Below the pieces are notes generated by a model. It saw nothing but the letters and a program-made list of their open reading frames with translations, was not told where the DNA came from and did no database searches. The position numbers and the translations under genes are program-made. A stretch of 41,113 nt of DNA from a virus: IMG/VR virus record IMGVR_UViG_3300024319_000619, positions 1 through 41,113 of that record, one strand, 5' to 3'. Below, piece after piece: positions 33,601 to 41,113 of this stretch (the first letter of the stretch is position 1; each line of letters begins with the position of its first letter).

Positions 33601-36600
33601 GGCCGCTAACCAAGCCGAAGCCGAAAGACTAGGCTTAGTATCTGGGGATGTAAATAGTGTCGTAAGCGCACTACAAAAGATCGCCGAGACAGGGACAACT
33701 GCACATAAGTTAGTTGCAAATCTGATCCTAGAGAACGTGGAATTGGTACGTGATGTGAAGTTCACAATCATTAGCGCGAACCTGCCATTCGCTGGGATGC
33801 AGACTACCATGACAGATGGAAGTCTAGAAGTCGTGCTGAACTTAGATGGGCACAACGGTCGCGGACTATCCAACGTCCTGCTTGAGGAATATGTTCATGC
33901 TACCCTCACCAAAATCCTTAGCCAGCCACGTTCCTCCCTGACACCAGCTCAACTAGCAGCCGTGACTCGGTTGGAGAGCCTACGCACTGAGGTAGCTGAG
34001 GCTGCAACTGCTGCTGGTTACAGAAATAACAGCGCGATCATGGACTCTCTCGTCAACCTTGACGAGTTTGTAGCAGGCATAATGCTTAGCCCTGAGCTTC
34101 AACTAGAAATTAAAGGACTAGGTGCCGACTCAGGTGGCAAGCCTTTCTTCCGTAAGATTATGGATGCTGTTCTAGATTTCTTTGGTAAGGGAGTTACAGC
34201 AAAAGAGGCGTCAACATATGCTGATGCACTAGCTGACGTTATTGATTTGTCTCGTTCTACCGTTAAGATTAGCGACCCTCGGATGAAGACTCGTGCCAAG
34301 CGAGTAGTCGCAGAGGTTACCGCAAATATGAAGGCGACTTCGGACGCATTTAAAGCTACTGGTGTACCCGCTGTATACTCTGATCCATCATTGGCTGAGG
34401 CACAGCAAGACGTAGAGCTTACTGAGGATGAACTAATAGCACAAAAAGCGGCAGAAGACTTAAACGAGCTGGTGTCAGAACTCACGGAAGTTGATACTGA
34501 CACGGAGGGCGTAACCAACCAAGCTCAGATTAGTGAGGCTCAACAAAAAGCAGAGGCTCTCCTCCGCGTGGCTAGGGAGTTAGTCCCCCCAGAGGTGCCG
34601 CTGGAAATTGATCGGACCATCAATGCTGCGGCTGAGTTCCTCGACGGTGTGGTTGTAGTCAACCCCGCGTTCATTATGAACCTCACTCAGGACCTCGGAT
34701 TAGTATCATCGAAACTAATCGTAGCAAAGGTCATGTCACATGAGCTAAGTCACGTTGCTTCCTTTAACACACTTACACAAGAGGAGATAGACGAGTTAGC
34801 TGACACCCTGCCTGACTACATGTATGAAGAGGTCGTTGAGTCATACTATGCTGACCGACCTGAGCAAGCCGCTGAAGCCCTTGCCCTGATTCGTGCGACC
34901 GATCTCGATGAACAAGGTCAGGCTGACTTACTGGACCTGAAGGCTAGGCTAACCGAAGAGCACCTACGTATGCGTATGGAGATACTGACCAGTGGTTACA
35001 CCACCGAGCAGGACTGGGCATTCTACCGCACAAACCCATCCATGATGAAGATCTTGTTCCGCTATGTTAGTGGATACTTCCGACGCATGGCTGAAATGCG
35101 TAAGTTCCAGAAGGAGCTTAACAACGGTGAGGGTAACCGATTCATGGACTCCGCAGTCAACAGGCTGATCCATGAACTACGATCCATCAAAGCAGGATAC
35201 AGGTTACAGGAATCATCTATTGTGTTTGACCCCACACGCCCAGACCAAGGGTTAGCTGTCTTGGCTGATAAGATGGAAGAGGGCTTAACTAGTGACCCAG
35301 AAGATTTCTTAAACAGAACAGACGGCTTGCAAGCAGGTATCCGTAAGAACTATGGGTATGCTAAGCCAAGTGAATTTGGCGAAGAGATGACCGTGACCCC
35401 GCTGGATGCTGAGGGTGAACCAAAACCCCAGCAGTATAAACTTATTGAGGCTCCGTTCTTTAAGACAGCACCTAATAAAAATACCCCTTACTCTCAGCCA
35501 CTAGACTATGATTCACTTCATTATAAAGTGGGTCCTAAAGGCCGCAAAGACATTCAGAAGCTCATTGATAATGGTGGGGTTGATGCCGCTGTAGAGAGAT
35601 TGGTCGAGGTATCTAAGAAAATGATGGAGCGTCCCGACGTTGCAGCTGGTCTTGGTTGGTATACTAGAATGCAAGCACGGTTGAAGGAGGTGTTCTCTGA
35701 ACAGGATCTTGTTGTGTTCACTAACCTATTAGGTGCGACGTCAGCTAACACGGGAGTCGAGCAGAACTTTGTGTATGCTGCTGAGATCTTTGAGCGTTAC
35801 AAGTCAGGAGAATTTGATTCTAACATTCAGCAATACAACGAACTGTATGATATTATTAACAATGGGAGCCTAGTCTCGGAAGCTATCAAGCGCAAGGTGA
35901 TCACTGCCAAACAGGGTCAGACATTAAAATCGTCTGATATTGTCGAGAAATGGATTAAACAATCTGGGATGACACTGACTCAGGCATATGACCCAACTAA
36001 GAAGTTTGGCCAGAACAGCCTACCATCCCTTAGGGTCCTCGCTGGTGTGTGGCGTGAGACAACCAAGGCACCAAAGACTCCGCAGTTTGCAATGAACCTG
36101 CGCGGTGAATCTCTCGAAGCAACCATTGATGTATGGGCAGCAAGAACACTAAGAAGGGTTCTGTATGCGGACAACACCAAGAGGTGGAGAATTATTCCGA
36201 AGGCAGAATCAGGAGTCAAGAATCAGGACTTCGCGCTCGGTCAGATTATGTTCCGCGAGGCTGCGAAGCAACTCAATATGTCGCCTGATGATCTTCAAGC
36301 TGTTGTATGGTTTGGGGAGAAACATGTATGGGATGACAACGGGTGGACGGGTGACACAGGTGCGCTTAAGTCTAGCTTCGATGATGTTGCAGATGTCTTC
36401 TATCCCAGAGATAGACCAGCCCGCTCCGCCGCTGAGGGAAGGTCCATTGTTAAGTTCCTTCAAAAAGAAAGACTTTATTTATTTGACCAGACCCTCGACT
36501 CTGAGGTATTGTCAACCCAACAAAAACAATTAATAAAAACCCATGAAAAAGAATACGAACAAGCTAAGCTCGGAACAGGTGTCAAATCTTACATCGAATC

Positions 36601-39600
36601 CAGAGGACGCGGAGAGGTTTCTGAACGCGTCGAGATTGAGCGCGAAGGAGCTAGAGAGGACGCCCGCAGATATACTGATGGACGAGGTCTACAATCGGCA
36701 ATCGGAGCCCCTATCCCAAGACAACGAAGAGAAGATCTCGTGGTCGGAGGTGCAAAGGATTCGTACGGCGGGGACGCGGGGAGTCACCTCGAAGGGCTCC
36801 CAGTCACAGTAAGGGTCGAAGGGAAACATGTTATATTTACTGGGCATAAACCTGCCCAAGATGCCGCCAGAAAGTATCAGGAACAAACAGGTATAGGCGA
36901 CACTCCTATATCATATTATGCTCCCGTCAATGAAAAGAGGGCGGCGAGGATTGCAAGAGCATTTGATAAACTAGAGCACAATCCATCGGACCCTGAAGTA
37001 GCCGAGGCATACCAAGCATTAATCGCTGAGACTTATGCCCAGTATGAGGTAATGGTCAACTCGGGTGTTGAGTTAGAGTTTGCACCACTGGGTAAAGACC
37101 CATACGGTAACCCTCGGAATGCAATACTAGACGTGGTAGAAAACAACCACATGTATGTTTTCGGAACTAAAGATGGCTTCGGTTCTGATTCCTCCTTTGA
37201 CCCTACTGATAACCCACTACTAGAAGTAAGTCCATATACATGGGGCGGGGAAGAAGTACTGGCGAATGATATATTCAGGGCAGTGCATGATTACTATGGG
37301 CACATACGAAACGGTGTAGGATTTAGAGCACGTGGTGAAGAGAATGCATGGAGATCTCATTCTACAATGTATTCCAAGCTGGCACGTCGTGCATTAACCA
37401 CAGAAACCAGAGCGCAAAATAGCTGGGTGAACTATGGTCCTTACGGTGAGTTTAACCAAACGGCCAAGGGTGAAGAAACTATCTTTGCAGATCAGAAGAT
37501 TGGCCTCCTACCCGACTGGGTCATGGAGACTGAAGACGCACCTAGAACAAGCGGACTCCAATCCGCTATCGGGAATCCTAACTCCATGCCTAGCGAATAT
37601 GACGAGCAGTTCATGGAGGAGGCAGAGATGTCTGGGCGGATGTATGCATTCGTGGAAGACATGCCATACAGCGTTCGCAAAGCACTAGAGCGTAATGATT
37701 ACCTAGGATACAGCAGTGCGTCCGAGGCGTTGGCAAACATCGCATCCGAACAAGACTGGGAATTGGGAACCGAACTCAACACCCCGTCGGACCAAGGAAT
37801 TATCAACAGGTATATCAATAAGCTATATGGTCAGACAGCGGAGGACGTTAGCTGGAGGAGACGCAACTATGGTTTGCAATCCGCCATCGCTCCGTCCGAG
37901 GGATTTGACCCAGACCAGATGAACTATGCTGGTTTCATCGACCAGCTTGAGTTACCATTCTACGCTACGGGTGGCTATGCTGCTCCAACTTCTTTGATTG
38001 GACGTCTTCTTCGTGGGGCTCTGGATCCACGGATCGAGAGGTTCATACAAAACCGTCAGTTCTTTTTGAATGCTGCGGAGAAAACAGCCCAGTCGTTTAA
38101 GGCGAAGTTTGATAAGCAACTTAAGGAAGCTTACCCAGATGGACTGGACGCGTCAGATACCGCGAACCTCAACGCTGCCCTCGGTGGTAGTGCTATTGTC
38201 CCTGAAGCAAGGCGTAAAGAGATAGAGAAAGAGTATCAGGAAGAGCTAGATGTCATTGCTAAGACTACATATGAGACCGTCAAGGCTCGTAAACTAGACG
38301 AGCAGATTGCGAAGGATAATAAGTTTGGGAAGATCCTCGCGGAGAAGCAAGTCAAAGCGGTAGCTATTCGTGAAGCTCAGACCGCCGCTCTTGCTCAGCT
38401 CGACGCTGTGTCACCTGAGCTTGCGGAGACTATACAAGGGATACGCTCCCAGTTGATCGAGCCAATCCAAGAAAAGATGAAGGATCTCTACGACATGTCT
38501 GAAGATGTGCGCGCACACTTTGATGTGCAGAAGGGTATCTATCTGACAACTCAGTATCGTATGTTTACTGAGACAGGATTCTATGAACATGCTAAGAGCT
38601 CGCCCGAGTTTGCTGGCATCAGGGAAGAAGCCGTTAAGTATTTCATGGAGCAGCGTAAGGTAACAAGACTGGAAGAGTTGCGGGATGCAGCATCAGCAAA
38701 TAATGTTATCTTCAACGACCAAGAAGCGCAGCTCGTCATCGAGGCTGAGTTTGGGGAGCAGTCGGAAACTCTTCAGACCCTAGGTCAGATGGACATGGAT
38801 GCGTTCCTCGCTAAATATAGGAGGGCTGGTAAGAACGACGTGGTCAGCGATAGAGATGCGAAGATTATTGAGGATAACCTTAAAGAGAAAAAGGATCTAG
38901 ACCCCCGACTTAAGGCATTACTTGGTGAGGTAGGTAACGAGGGTACCGTGGATAGTATTATTAGGACGTTCCTCACTGTGTCTAAGATGGCAGCCAACCA
39001 ATCCATGTATCAAAACATCAAGAAGATGGGGCAGCGTGAAGGATTCTTGATGACTGCTCAGGAGCTCAAGGAAGCGCGGAAGCTGGACCCAGACACATAT
39101 GTTGACTGGGAGGCTCTAGCTACTGATACTACCTCAGACCACAATCCACTCCGTGGTATGTATGCTGGCCCCGAGGTGAGAGATGGACTCCAAGGGCTGT
39201 TCAAGTCGGAGATCAATACTGAAACAGATACTGACTCCGAGAAGGTGGTTGGTGCTGTAACATCAGTGCTACGTAAAGCATCTGGCTGGTCAATGGCCAC
39301 CAAGACATTGGGCTCGGTTGGTTTCTATATCCGTAACATGCTTTCCAACATGGTGTTCTTTGGTCCATCGCAGGGATTCATTAATGTGTTTGCCATGGGT
39401 GCTAAGACAAAGTATGTGTGGGATGAGCTCAAAGATCCAACACGGATGGACGCATACTTGTCCGAGCTATCTGCCCTCGGTGTGATCGACAATGAGATCC
39501 GATCCACCATGATGGAGGAGATGCTTAATGGAACTCGCAACTTGTCTGATGTTATTGACGAGCAGAGTAAGGTAATTCAAGGTGCTGCTAAAGCTACTGA

Positions 39601-41041
39601 AGCTACATTTGGTAAGGCGTATGCCGTTGCCACGCGGATGGCTGGTGCGGTGGATGGGTTCTACAAGATAGCATACTACGAGAATGAGCTTAAGGTATTA
39701 CGCAAGGCTAAGGCTAGGGCGGATCAGGAGGGTGGCTCTTTTGCTAACTACTCAGATGCAGACCTCAAGCAGATGGCGAGGGACAAAGTTCTTATGACTG
39801 CACAGTCAGCGAGCCAAGCCCCGCCTGTTGTTAAGGAGGTAGCGGGCCACGGTATTGGTGCACTGGTTGCACCCTTCATACGATTCAAGGCAGAGGTGCC
39901 TCGGGTAGTATTCAACACATTTAAGCTCGCTCGTGAAGAGATGGGTAGTGACAGCAGTGTGATTAAAGCACGCGGCTACCAGAGGATGGCGGGCATGATG
40001 AGCGTGGGTGTCGGTGCTTCTGGTTTCGGTGCAGCTATTCTGGCTATGTTGTCAGGCACTGATGATGAGGACATGCAGGACTTCCAGCGTGAGACGGCAC
40101 CACCATACCTACGCGGCCACTCCTTCTGGGGTGTCCCGAGGTGGCTTAGTAAGAAGTTTGGAGCGGGTGATAAGTATCAGACAGTAGACCTGACATACAT
40201 CAACCCTTATGCACTACTTGCTGACCCTATCGTGAGGTCATATGAGAAGATGATGAAGGGTGATCTGGCTGGGGCTGGTGCCGCGCTGGTCAATGGTCTC
40301 ATCACTGATCAGTATCTTGATACTCAGATCGCAGCGGGTGCGCTGTCCGCAGTCATTGAGAACCGTGACCCAACAACCAACAAGCCAATCGTCGAGGACA
40401 TTTCTGATACCAGTGGTGAGGCAGCGGTCAAGAGGTTGACGTTCCTATTCAATGAGGCGTATGCCCCAGACGTATTGAAGCGTGCAGTCAAGGCATACCA
40501 GACAGGGACAAGTGAGGAGAAATATACTGACCCAGAGAACACGGTAAACAATATCTTGTTCGGTGCGCTTAGACCATTCAAGGTTCACACCATTGATCCC
40601 GAGCGACAGTTGACTAACTACCTATACCAGAGTCGGAGGGAGTTCGCTAATGTGAAGGCAAGAAAGAATAAGGTCAGGTCTACCAAGCCGATGACCGAGG
40701 AGGGGATTATCCAACTGCTCATTGAAGAACAGGAGGACAGGGCTGCGATCATCAACCACAACATACGCATGGCACGTGGTGCTAAGAAGTATGGGATGAC
40801 CGATAGGCACGTGTTCCAGACCTTGAGTCAGGAACTCACCAAGAGGCGGGCACAGAATACTATGAACGGGGTCATGGATAGGATTGTCCTGACACCTGAT
40901 TTCACTAAGAGTCTCATTCAAAATGCCAAGTCAGAAGAGGAGAAGCAGATGAAGTTATTGAGGGTGAAAAACATGTTCAAGCAAATAGGTAAGATGCCAC
41001 TGAAACAGAGGCTGTCCGAGGGCCCAGTCCGTGACAGATAA
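27632..41041 (+). CDS. Giant polyvalent (multidomain) virion-type protein, 4469 residues
   Basis: One uninterrupted frame fills about a third of the window. The start is TTG at 27632, right after the previous stop; an ATG at 27668 is the alternative. Layout: helical N-terminus; a hydrophobic segment near residues 624-657 (GPVFADMAVSAALTATTGAGGVMFLA); an acidic, coiled-coil region at about 990-1460; a zincin-like domain with LEEYVH at 2084-2089; a second zincin-like domain with HELSH at 2370-2374; a domain with FAMNLRG then ATIDVWAAR (about 2600-2990); a domain with FRAVHDYYGH (His3219, His3224), GEENAWRSH and NSWVNYGP (3030-3310); and a long helical C-terminus with a hydrophobic stretch near 4117-4142. 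GLQ(S/A)xI motifs mark the borders. Many domains fused in one phage protein is the polyvalent-protein theme: proteins carried in the virion and delivered with DNA to protect it or modify the host. Delivery is inferred. Confidence 0.8.
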   Translation: MKTDPNNIYETAMSDVNTFAPQTPSPWGHLNEATNPEALEDPNEQPAQVTHQSFTDWNVENASGDELQDLKGYADYVRQEYVDKDQATVGFEQDLRQLVYNSAFQKGLLNEEDGDEVNNKKLFGTPEFSVESSIKLISESSSASVAAIAANNLSALPEGTDPNQVWDDIITYKAKQKAFANSMAIDPETTSKNQEIKDDLAFWKERAEGYANSGIYDRVAKDALLDGRVAATRIFKDDGSSYVQVGKGAEGMSVKDIIASSKDYGVTLQDAASISKQLETPEGFRHTTADIMRKQEIGAIFDGILEADNVAPAPLESGSRVANTAADVARIAATTVVAPAAMAGNKGATEYIRSINSGSRGEASVVQRRTATQQFDKFTRLYNAYDESLGEDDAANTERLKKLLDDQTLAIYTTVSAVDPTLANMDMELDEFQTVLTQRAGDALLGSGKFKLQDDPTKMGLNIKKYGYGPAQMHRSLVSNVAKFEQSLAANTDLTESDKEQLRTNREAMSAQNFDSANELLSKGANAEEWLGTLQEGRANGKKDHIVLEEFLSDPENYSELEARARGVGAAWGQGFVSMVTAPLAMAGNEWARESLIEASRENAARRERARLFGVEFGIGQDVFETIGPVFADMAVSAALTATTGAGGVMFLAAKQGAKLSAKNVTKGIVKSMTLNSPFKKLVVEGVEESSEKALNRLVKDGYILEPATAEIKKGAMGAIDSFAKIASNKWTQEAAINIPAFSRSAGANYAATYDTLTQMNPDMSHEEKHDRSLGSGLVSGFSTIAIMKGFRSIGRGGIEDAFIKGMTKREAVGVMQSLGGKGAAKLGSKDAEKVWGHVVGKIQKDMTKGVGKFAGQKNIVMEAFDGFTSEALEEGLDEFVNSYISDYYTDQNTDGMARLESVYRAALTGGIIGSGMGAYQKLGNRLSTREQSKIEQRRLEETFVTSVTSELENTGSRVSAEVVRGILTGKARGAKAAEQRAELTAALDPNFVPEDSAAAPETTAEGTTAPAPFTPTPLKGQVEELNKLKEERASLQAAGEEQTFLDSEQQERANEVEARIAELETLVNNVVGQSGAAQPAATAAPVEPDTSPVEPNPQTVGNKYEHNSKMVKTMPSQSVFQNPEADSAGLTVEQQEQIDDVFKDELTPEQQALFEELDTFDITGTVRQLRILEAIQAGTLTKDGDEIIGMPEVVEPELAEPERRQVMADILAENDEGFIVGRLDQDTADAEAMRGTEADYTVDEQNYIIGVRNPETNEWSGKIPLQSVAVDTSTNMDEATSPESVAAALEEDRQEQAEKQALEGKAVIDTTTITETLSPEEEQAVMEELELDDERTIRGANLDTLAPVTPEQVDAAAEQGVDLVEVQEQMLLDIDKEGRVVESEEDQDIPMSAGQAEVAQATAEGPSFVNTPEDEVAFEALVASGFPSRVTSKTKSGFKVTRKPKGYYQTVSTEAARQIYATYPVTPLTKPEGGDVFEGRKQVHYNPHTKKMSSPKGAKVKGFLDASGRGVFDNDPVLTAEYLKAGKVVIVPEGITVNPSILMDPDTRRVLRVVSVNNNNEGLLQDGGDPDKVISTQANHSIVLSKGSAAGLFERRFYDTPLELAEAPQANGTTEAVEEGEVFTVGDFINNVTTFIQNGTSANAEGSVVGSLEKLMNPKGVAPLRGDYFDAGAQRFVAETILVANAYVARKNMLDSKAIKSLLTLKLGKDGKVAVGPTGKPTGEYVLKNNTATNRSKLIKAFISQTRLDGLPTAESTKQLAEMATSSGRSFSERAAKFVLKEVVNHPNLRENTMPPMKFIASLATDNFRKQQKDRVKLELQRDAESSQYTEGDVPAASAPDTSLESVSTEPLNRDELNDAIDQDDALVQRILLDPETPEVRNVLVELAVQFSNGNQQVADLVAGMSTKDIYSQVSILLEQNPNSVRVNTIMAKLEETNPVLHSMLSGGYGVGRTGTPKQNKDHNTVSRNVTKKLLSRSRISEANRKIARAANQAEAERLGLVSGDVNSVVSALQKIAETGTTAHKLVANLILENVELVRDVKFTIISANLPFAGMQTTMTDGSLEVVLNLDGHNGRGLSNVLLEEYVHATLTKILSQPRSSLTPAQLAAVTRLESLRTEVAEAATAAGYRNNSAIMDSLVNLDEFVAGIMLSPELQLEIKGLGADSGGKPFFRKIMDAVLDFFGKGVTAKEASTYADALADVIDLSRSTVKISDPRMKTRAKRVVAEVTANMKATSDAFKATGVPAVYSDPSLAEAQQDVELTEDELIAQKAAEDLNELVSELTEVDTDTEGVTNQAQISEAQQKAEALLRVARELVPPEVPLEIDRTINAAAEFLDGVVVVNPAFIMNLTQDLGLVSSKLIVAKVMSHELSHVASFNTLTQEEIDELADTLPDYMYEEVVESYYADRPEQAAEALALIRATDLDEQGQADLLDLKARLTEEHLRMRMEILTSGYTTEQDWAFYRTNPSMMKILFRYVSGYFRRMAEMRKFQKELNNGEGNRFMDSAVNRLIHELRSIKAGYRLQESSIVFDPTRPDQGLAVLADKMEEGLTSDPEDFLNRTDGLQAGIRKNYGYAKPSEFGEEMTVTPLDAEGEPKPQQYKLIEAPFFKTAPNKNTPYSQPLDYDSLHYKVGPKGRKDIQKLIDNGGVDAAVERLVEVSKKMMERPDVAAGLGWYTRMQARLKEVFSEQDLVVFTNLLGATSANTGVEQNFVYAAEIFERYKSGEFDSNIQQYNELYDIINNGSLVSEAIKRKVITAKQGQTLKSSDIVEKWIKQSGMTLTQAYDPTKKFGQNSLPSLRVLAGVWRETTKAPKTPQFAMNLRGESLEATIDVWAARTLRRVLYADNTKRWRIIPKAESGVKNQDFALGQIMFREAAKQLNMSPDDLQAVVWFGEKHVWDDNGWTGDTGALKSSFDDVADVFYPRDRPARSAAEGRSIVKFLQKERLYLFDQTLDSEVLSTQQKQLIKTHEKEYEQAKLGTGVKSYIESRGRGEVSERVEIEREGAREDARRYTDGRGLQSAIGAPIPRQRREDLVVGGAKDSYGGDAGSHLEGLPVTVRVEGKHVIFTGHKPAQDAARKYQEQTGIGDTPISYYAPVNEKRAARIARAFDKLEHNPSDPEVAEAYQALIAETYAQYEVMVNSGVELEFAPLGKDPYGNPRNAILDVVENNHMYVFGTKDGFGSDSSFDPTDNPLLEVSPYTWGGEEVLANDIFRAVHDYYGHIRNGVGFRARGEENAWRSHSTMYSKLARRALTTETRAQNSWVNYGPYGEFNQTAKGEETIFADQKIGLLPDWVMETEDAPRTSGLQSAIGNPNSMPSEYDEQFMEEAEMSGRMYAFVEDMPYSVRKALERNDYLGYSSASEALANIASEQDWELGTELNTPSDQGIINRYINKLYGQTAEDVSWRRRNYGLQSAIAPSEGFDPDQMNYAGFIDQLELPFYATGGYAAPTSLIGRLLRGALDPRIERFIQNRQFFLNAAEKTAQSFKAKFDKQLKEAYPDGLDASDTANLNAALGGSAIVPEARRKEIEKEYQEELDVIAKTTYETVKARKLDEQIAKDNKFGKILAEKQVKAVAIREAQTAALAQLDAVSPELAETIQGIRSQLIEPIQEKMKDLYDMSEDVRAHFDVQKGIYLTTQYRMFTETGFYEHAKSSPEFAGIREEAVKYFMEQRKVTRLEELRDAASANNVIFNDQEAQLVIEAEFGEQSETLQTLGQMDMDAFLAKYRRAGKNDVVSDRDAKIIEDNLKEKKDLDPRLKALLGEVGNEGTVDSIIRTFLTVSKMAANQSMYQNIKKMGQREGFLMTAQELKEARKLDPDTYVDWEALATDTTSDHNPLRGMYAGPEVRDGLQGLFKSEINTETDTDSEKVVGAVTSVLRKASGWSMATKTLGSVGFYIRNMLSNMVFFGPSQGFINVFAMGAKTKYVWDELKDPTRMDAYLSELSALGVIDNEIRSTMMEEMLNGTRNLSDVIDEQSKVIQGAAKATEATFGKAYAVATRMAGAVDGFYKIAYYENELKVLRKAKARADQEGGSFANYSDADLKQMARDKVLMTAQSASQAPPVVKEVAGHGIGALVAPFIRFKAEVPRVVFNTFKLAREEMGSDSSVIKARGYQRMAGMMSVGVGASGFGAAILAMLSGTDDEDMQDFQRETAPPYLRGHSFWGVPRWLSKKFGAGDKYQTVDLTYINPYALLADPIVRSYEKMMKGDLAGAGAALVNGLITDQYLDTQIAAGALSAVIENRDPTTNKPIVEDISDTSGEAAVKRLTFLFNEAYAPDVLKRAVKAYQTGTSEEKYTDPENTVNNILFGALRPFKVHTIDPERQLTNYLYQSRREFANVKARKNKVRSTKPMTEEGIIQLLIEEQEDRAAIINHNIRMARGAKKYGMTDRHVFQTLSQELTKRRAQNTMNGVMDRIVLTPDFTKSLIQNAKSEEEKQMKLLRVKNMFKQIGKMPLKQRLSEGPVRDR
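34737..34754 (+). other. Zinc metallopeptidase motif HELSH inside the giant protein
   Basis: VMSHELSHVAS gives HExxH with His2370, Glu2371 and His2374, the zinc-binding and catalytic signature of zincins. The region around it (about residues 2310-2500) is helical, and acidic residues that could supply the third ligand follow downstream. Confidence 0.6.
35324..37888 (+). other. Four GLQ(S/A)xI linker motifs in the giant protein
   Basis: GLQAGI at residue 2565 (35324), GLQSAIGAP at 3019 (36686), GLQSAIGNP at 3308 (37553) and GLQSAIAP at 3414 (37871). They fall at the borders of recognisable domains. The codons differ between copies, so protein-level selection or reuse is likelier than a recent DNA copy. 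Confidence 0.75.
36543..36812 (+). CDS. Possible nested gene in another frame inside the giant gene
   Basis: An 89-residue frame (MKKNTNKLSSEQVSNLTSNPEDAERFLNASR...) starts after an A-rich leader that resembles other starts in this genome. Its composition is ordinary for a soluble protein (Glu, Ser, Asn, Lys; no Cys), unlike most shadow frames here. In the same stretch the main frame is unusually rich in Arg, Gly and Glu, as expected if one frame constrains the other. No family recognised. It may still be chance. Confidence 0.25.
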   Translation: MKKNTNKLSSEQVSNLTSNPEDAERFLNASRLSAKELERTPADILMDEVYNRQSEPLSQDNEEKISWSEVQRIRTAGTRGVTSKGSQSQ

Positions 41042-41052
41042 AGACACAAGAA

Positions 41053-41088
41053 AGCCCTGAATCCCTGTGTTTAAAGGGGTTCAGGGCT
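41053..41088. terminator. Strong hairpin after the giant gene
   Basis: AGCCCTGAA (41053-41061) pairs with TTCAGGGCT (41080-41088). After one T-G wobble pair, a further 4 pairs (CCCT with AGGG) close an 8-base loop: a 14-bp stem starting 12 bases after the stop codon. No T-run follows on either strand, so it may act with Rho, as an mRNA 3' stabiliser, or as a site used in both directions. Confidence 0.6.
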
Positions 41089-41113
41089 GAGGTAGCACGG
41101 TGCAGGGTGCAGG

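Noticed and set aside
36165-36533. 122-residue frame inside the giant gene
   Set aside because: Arg/Ser-rich shadow composition and no leader; the main frame here has clear domain motifs.
1-41113. tRNA or rRNA genes, integrase, attachment site, insertion sequence
   Set aside because: No cloverleaf-like segment, recombinase gene or flanking terminal repeats were recognised on reading both strands; weak cases could be missed by eye.

Overview
This window is a large part of a tailed double-stranded DNA bacteriophage genome. It carries a family A DNA polymerase, a primase-helicase, a Holliday-junction resolvase, both terminase subunits, a lysis cassette and tail-fibre-type genes. The reading frame at the left edge is open, and no major capsid, portal or tape-measure gene is recognisable, so part of the genome lies outside. 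The virion block holds long helical proteins and one enormous gene, which resembles the internal or ejected protein blocks of podovirus-like phages (inference). A small lipoprotein and an amidase in the lysis cassette point to a Gram-negative host. Gene starts almost completely lack Shine-Dalgarno sequences, yet several promoters have ordinary -35/-10 hexamers. That argues against a Bacteroidota-type promoter; the host is otherwise undetermined.

Layout: 1-14086 runs rightward. It begins with the end of a fibre protein made of identical 33-residue repeats. Next come three paralogous BspA-type leucine-rich-repeat proteins with a DUF4376 tail protein between the first two, two PAPS-type sulfotransferases, and a lysis cassette (DUF1353 protein, small lipoprotein, amidase, holin-like protein). 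The block ends with a 1308-residue repeat protein and three further structural proteins. 14061-23111 runs leftward and is the DNA metabolism operon. In transcription order it holds the terminase small subunit, an unknown protein, RuvC-like resolvase, SNF2-type helicase, a 55-residue protein, a Cas4/RecB-like Fe-S nuclease, a possible ssDNA-binding protein, a small coiled-coil protein, DNA polymerase and primase-helicase. 23154-41041 runs rightward: terminase large subunit, three putative virion proteins and a single 13.4-kb gene (4469 residues) of the polyvalent-protein type.

Main observations: (1) five promoter-like sites place the -10 box only 5 to 7 bases before the start codon, so their transcripts should be leaderless; (2) the leucine-rich-repeat genes look like a cassette system that shuffles 72-bp units, probably to vary receptor binding; (3) the giant protein has two zincin-like domains, one with its first zinc-binding His replaced, and four copies of a GLQ(S/A)xI linker motif at domain borders; (4) a near-perfect 34-bp palindrome precedes the polymerase gene; (5) a relic of a LamG-like gene lies between the sulfotransferases.
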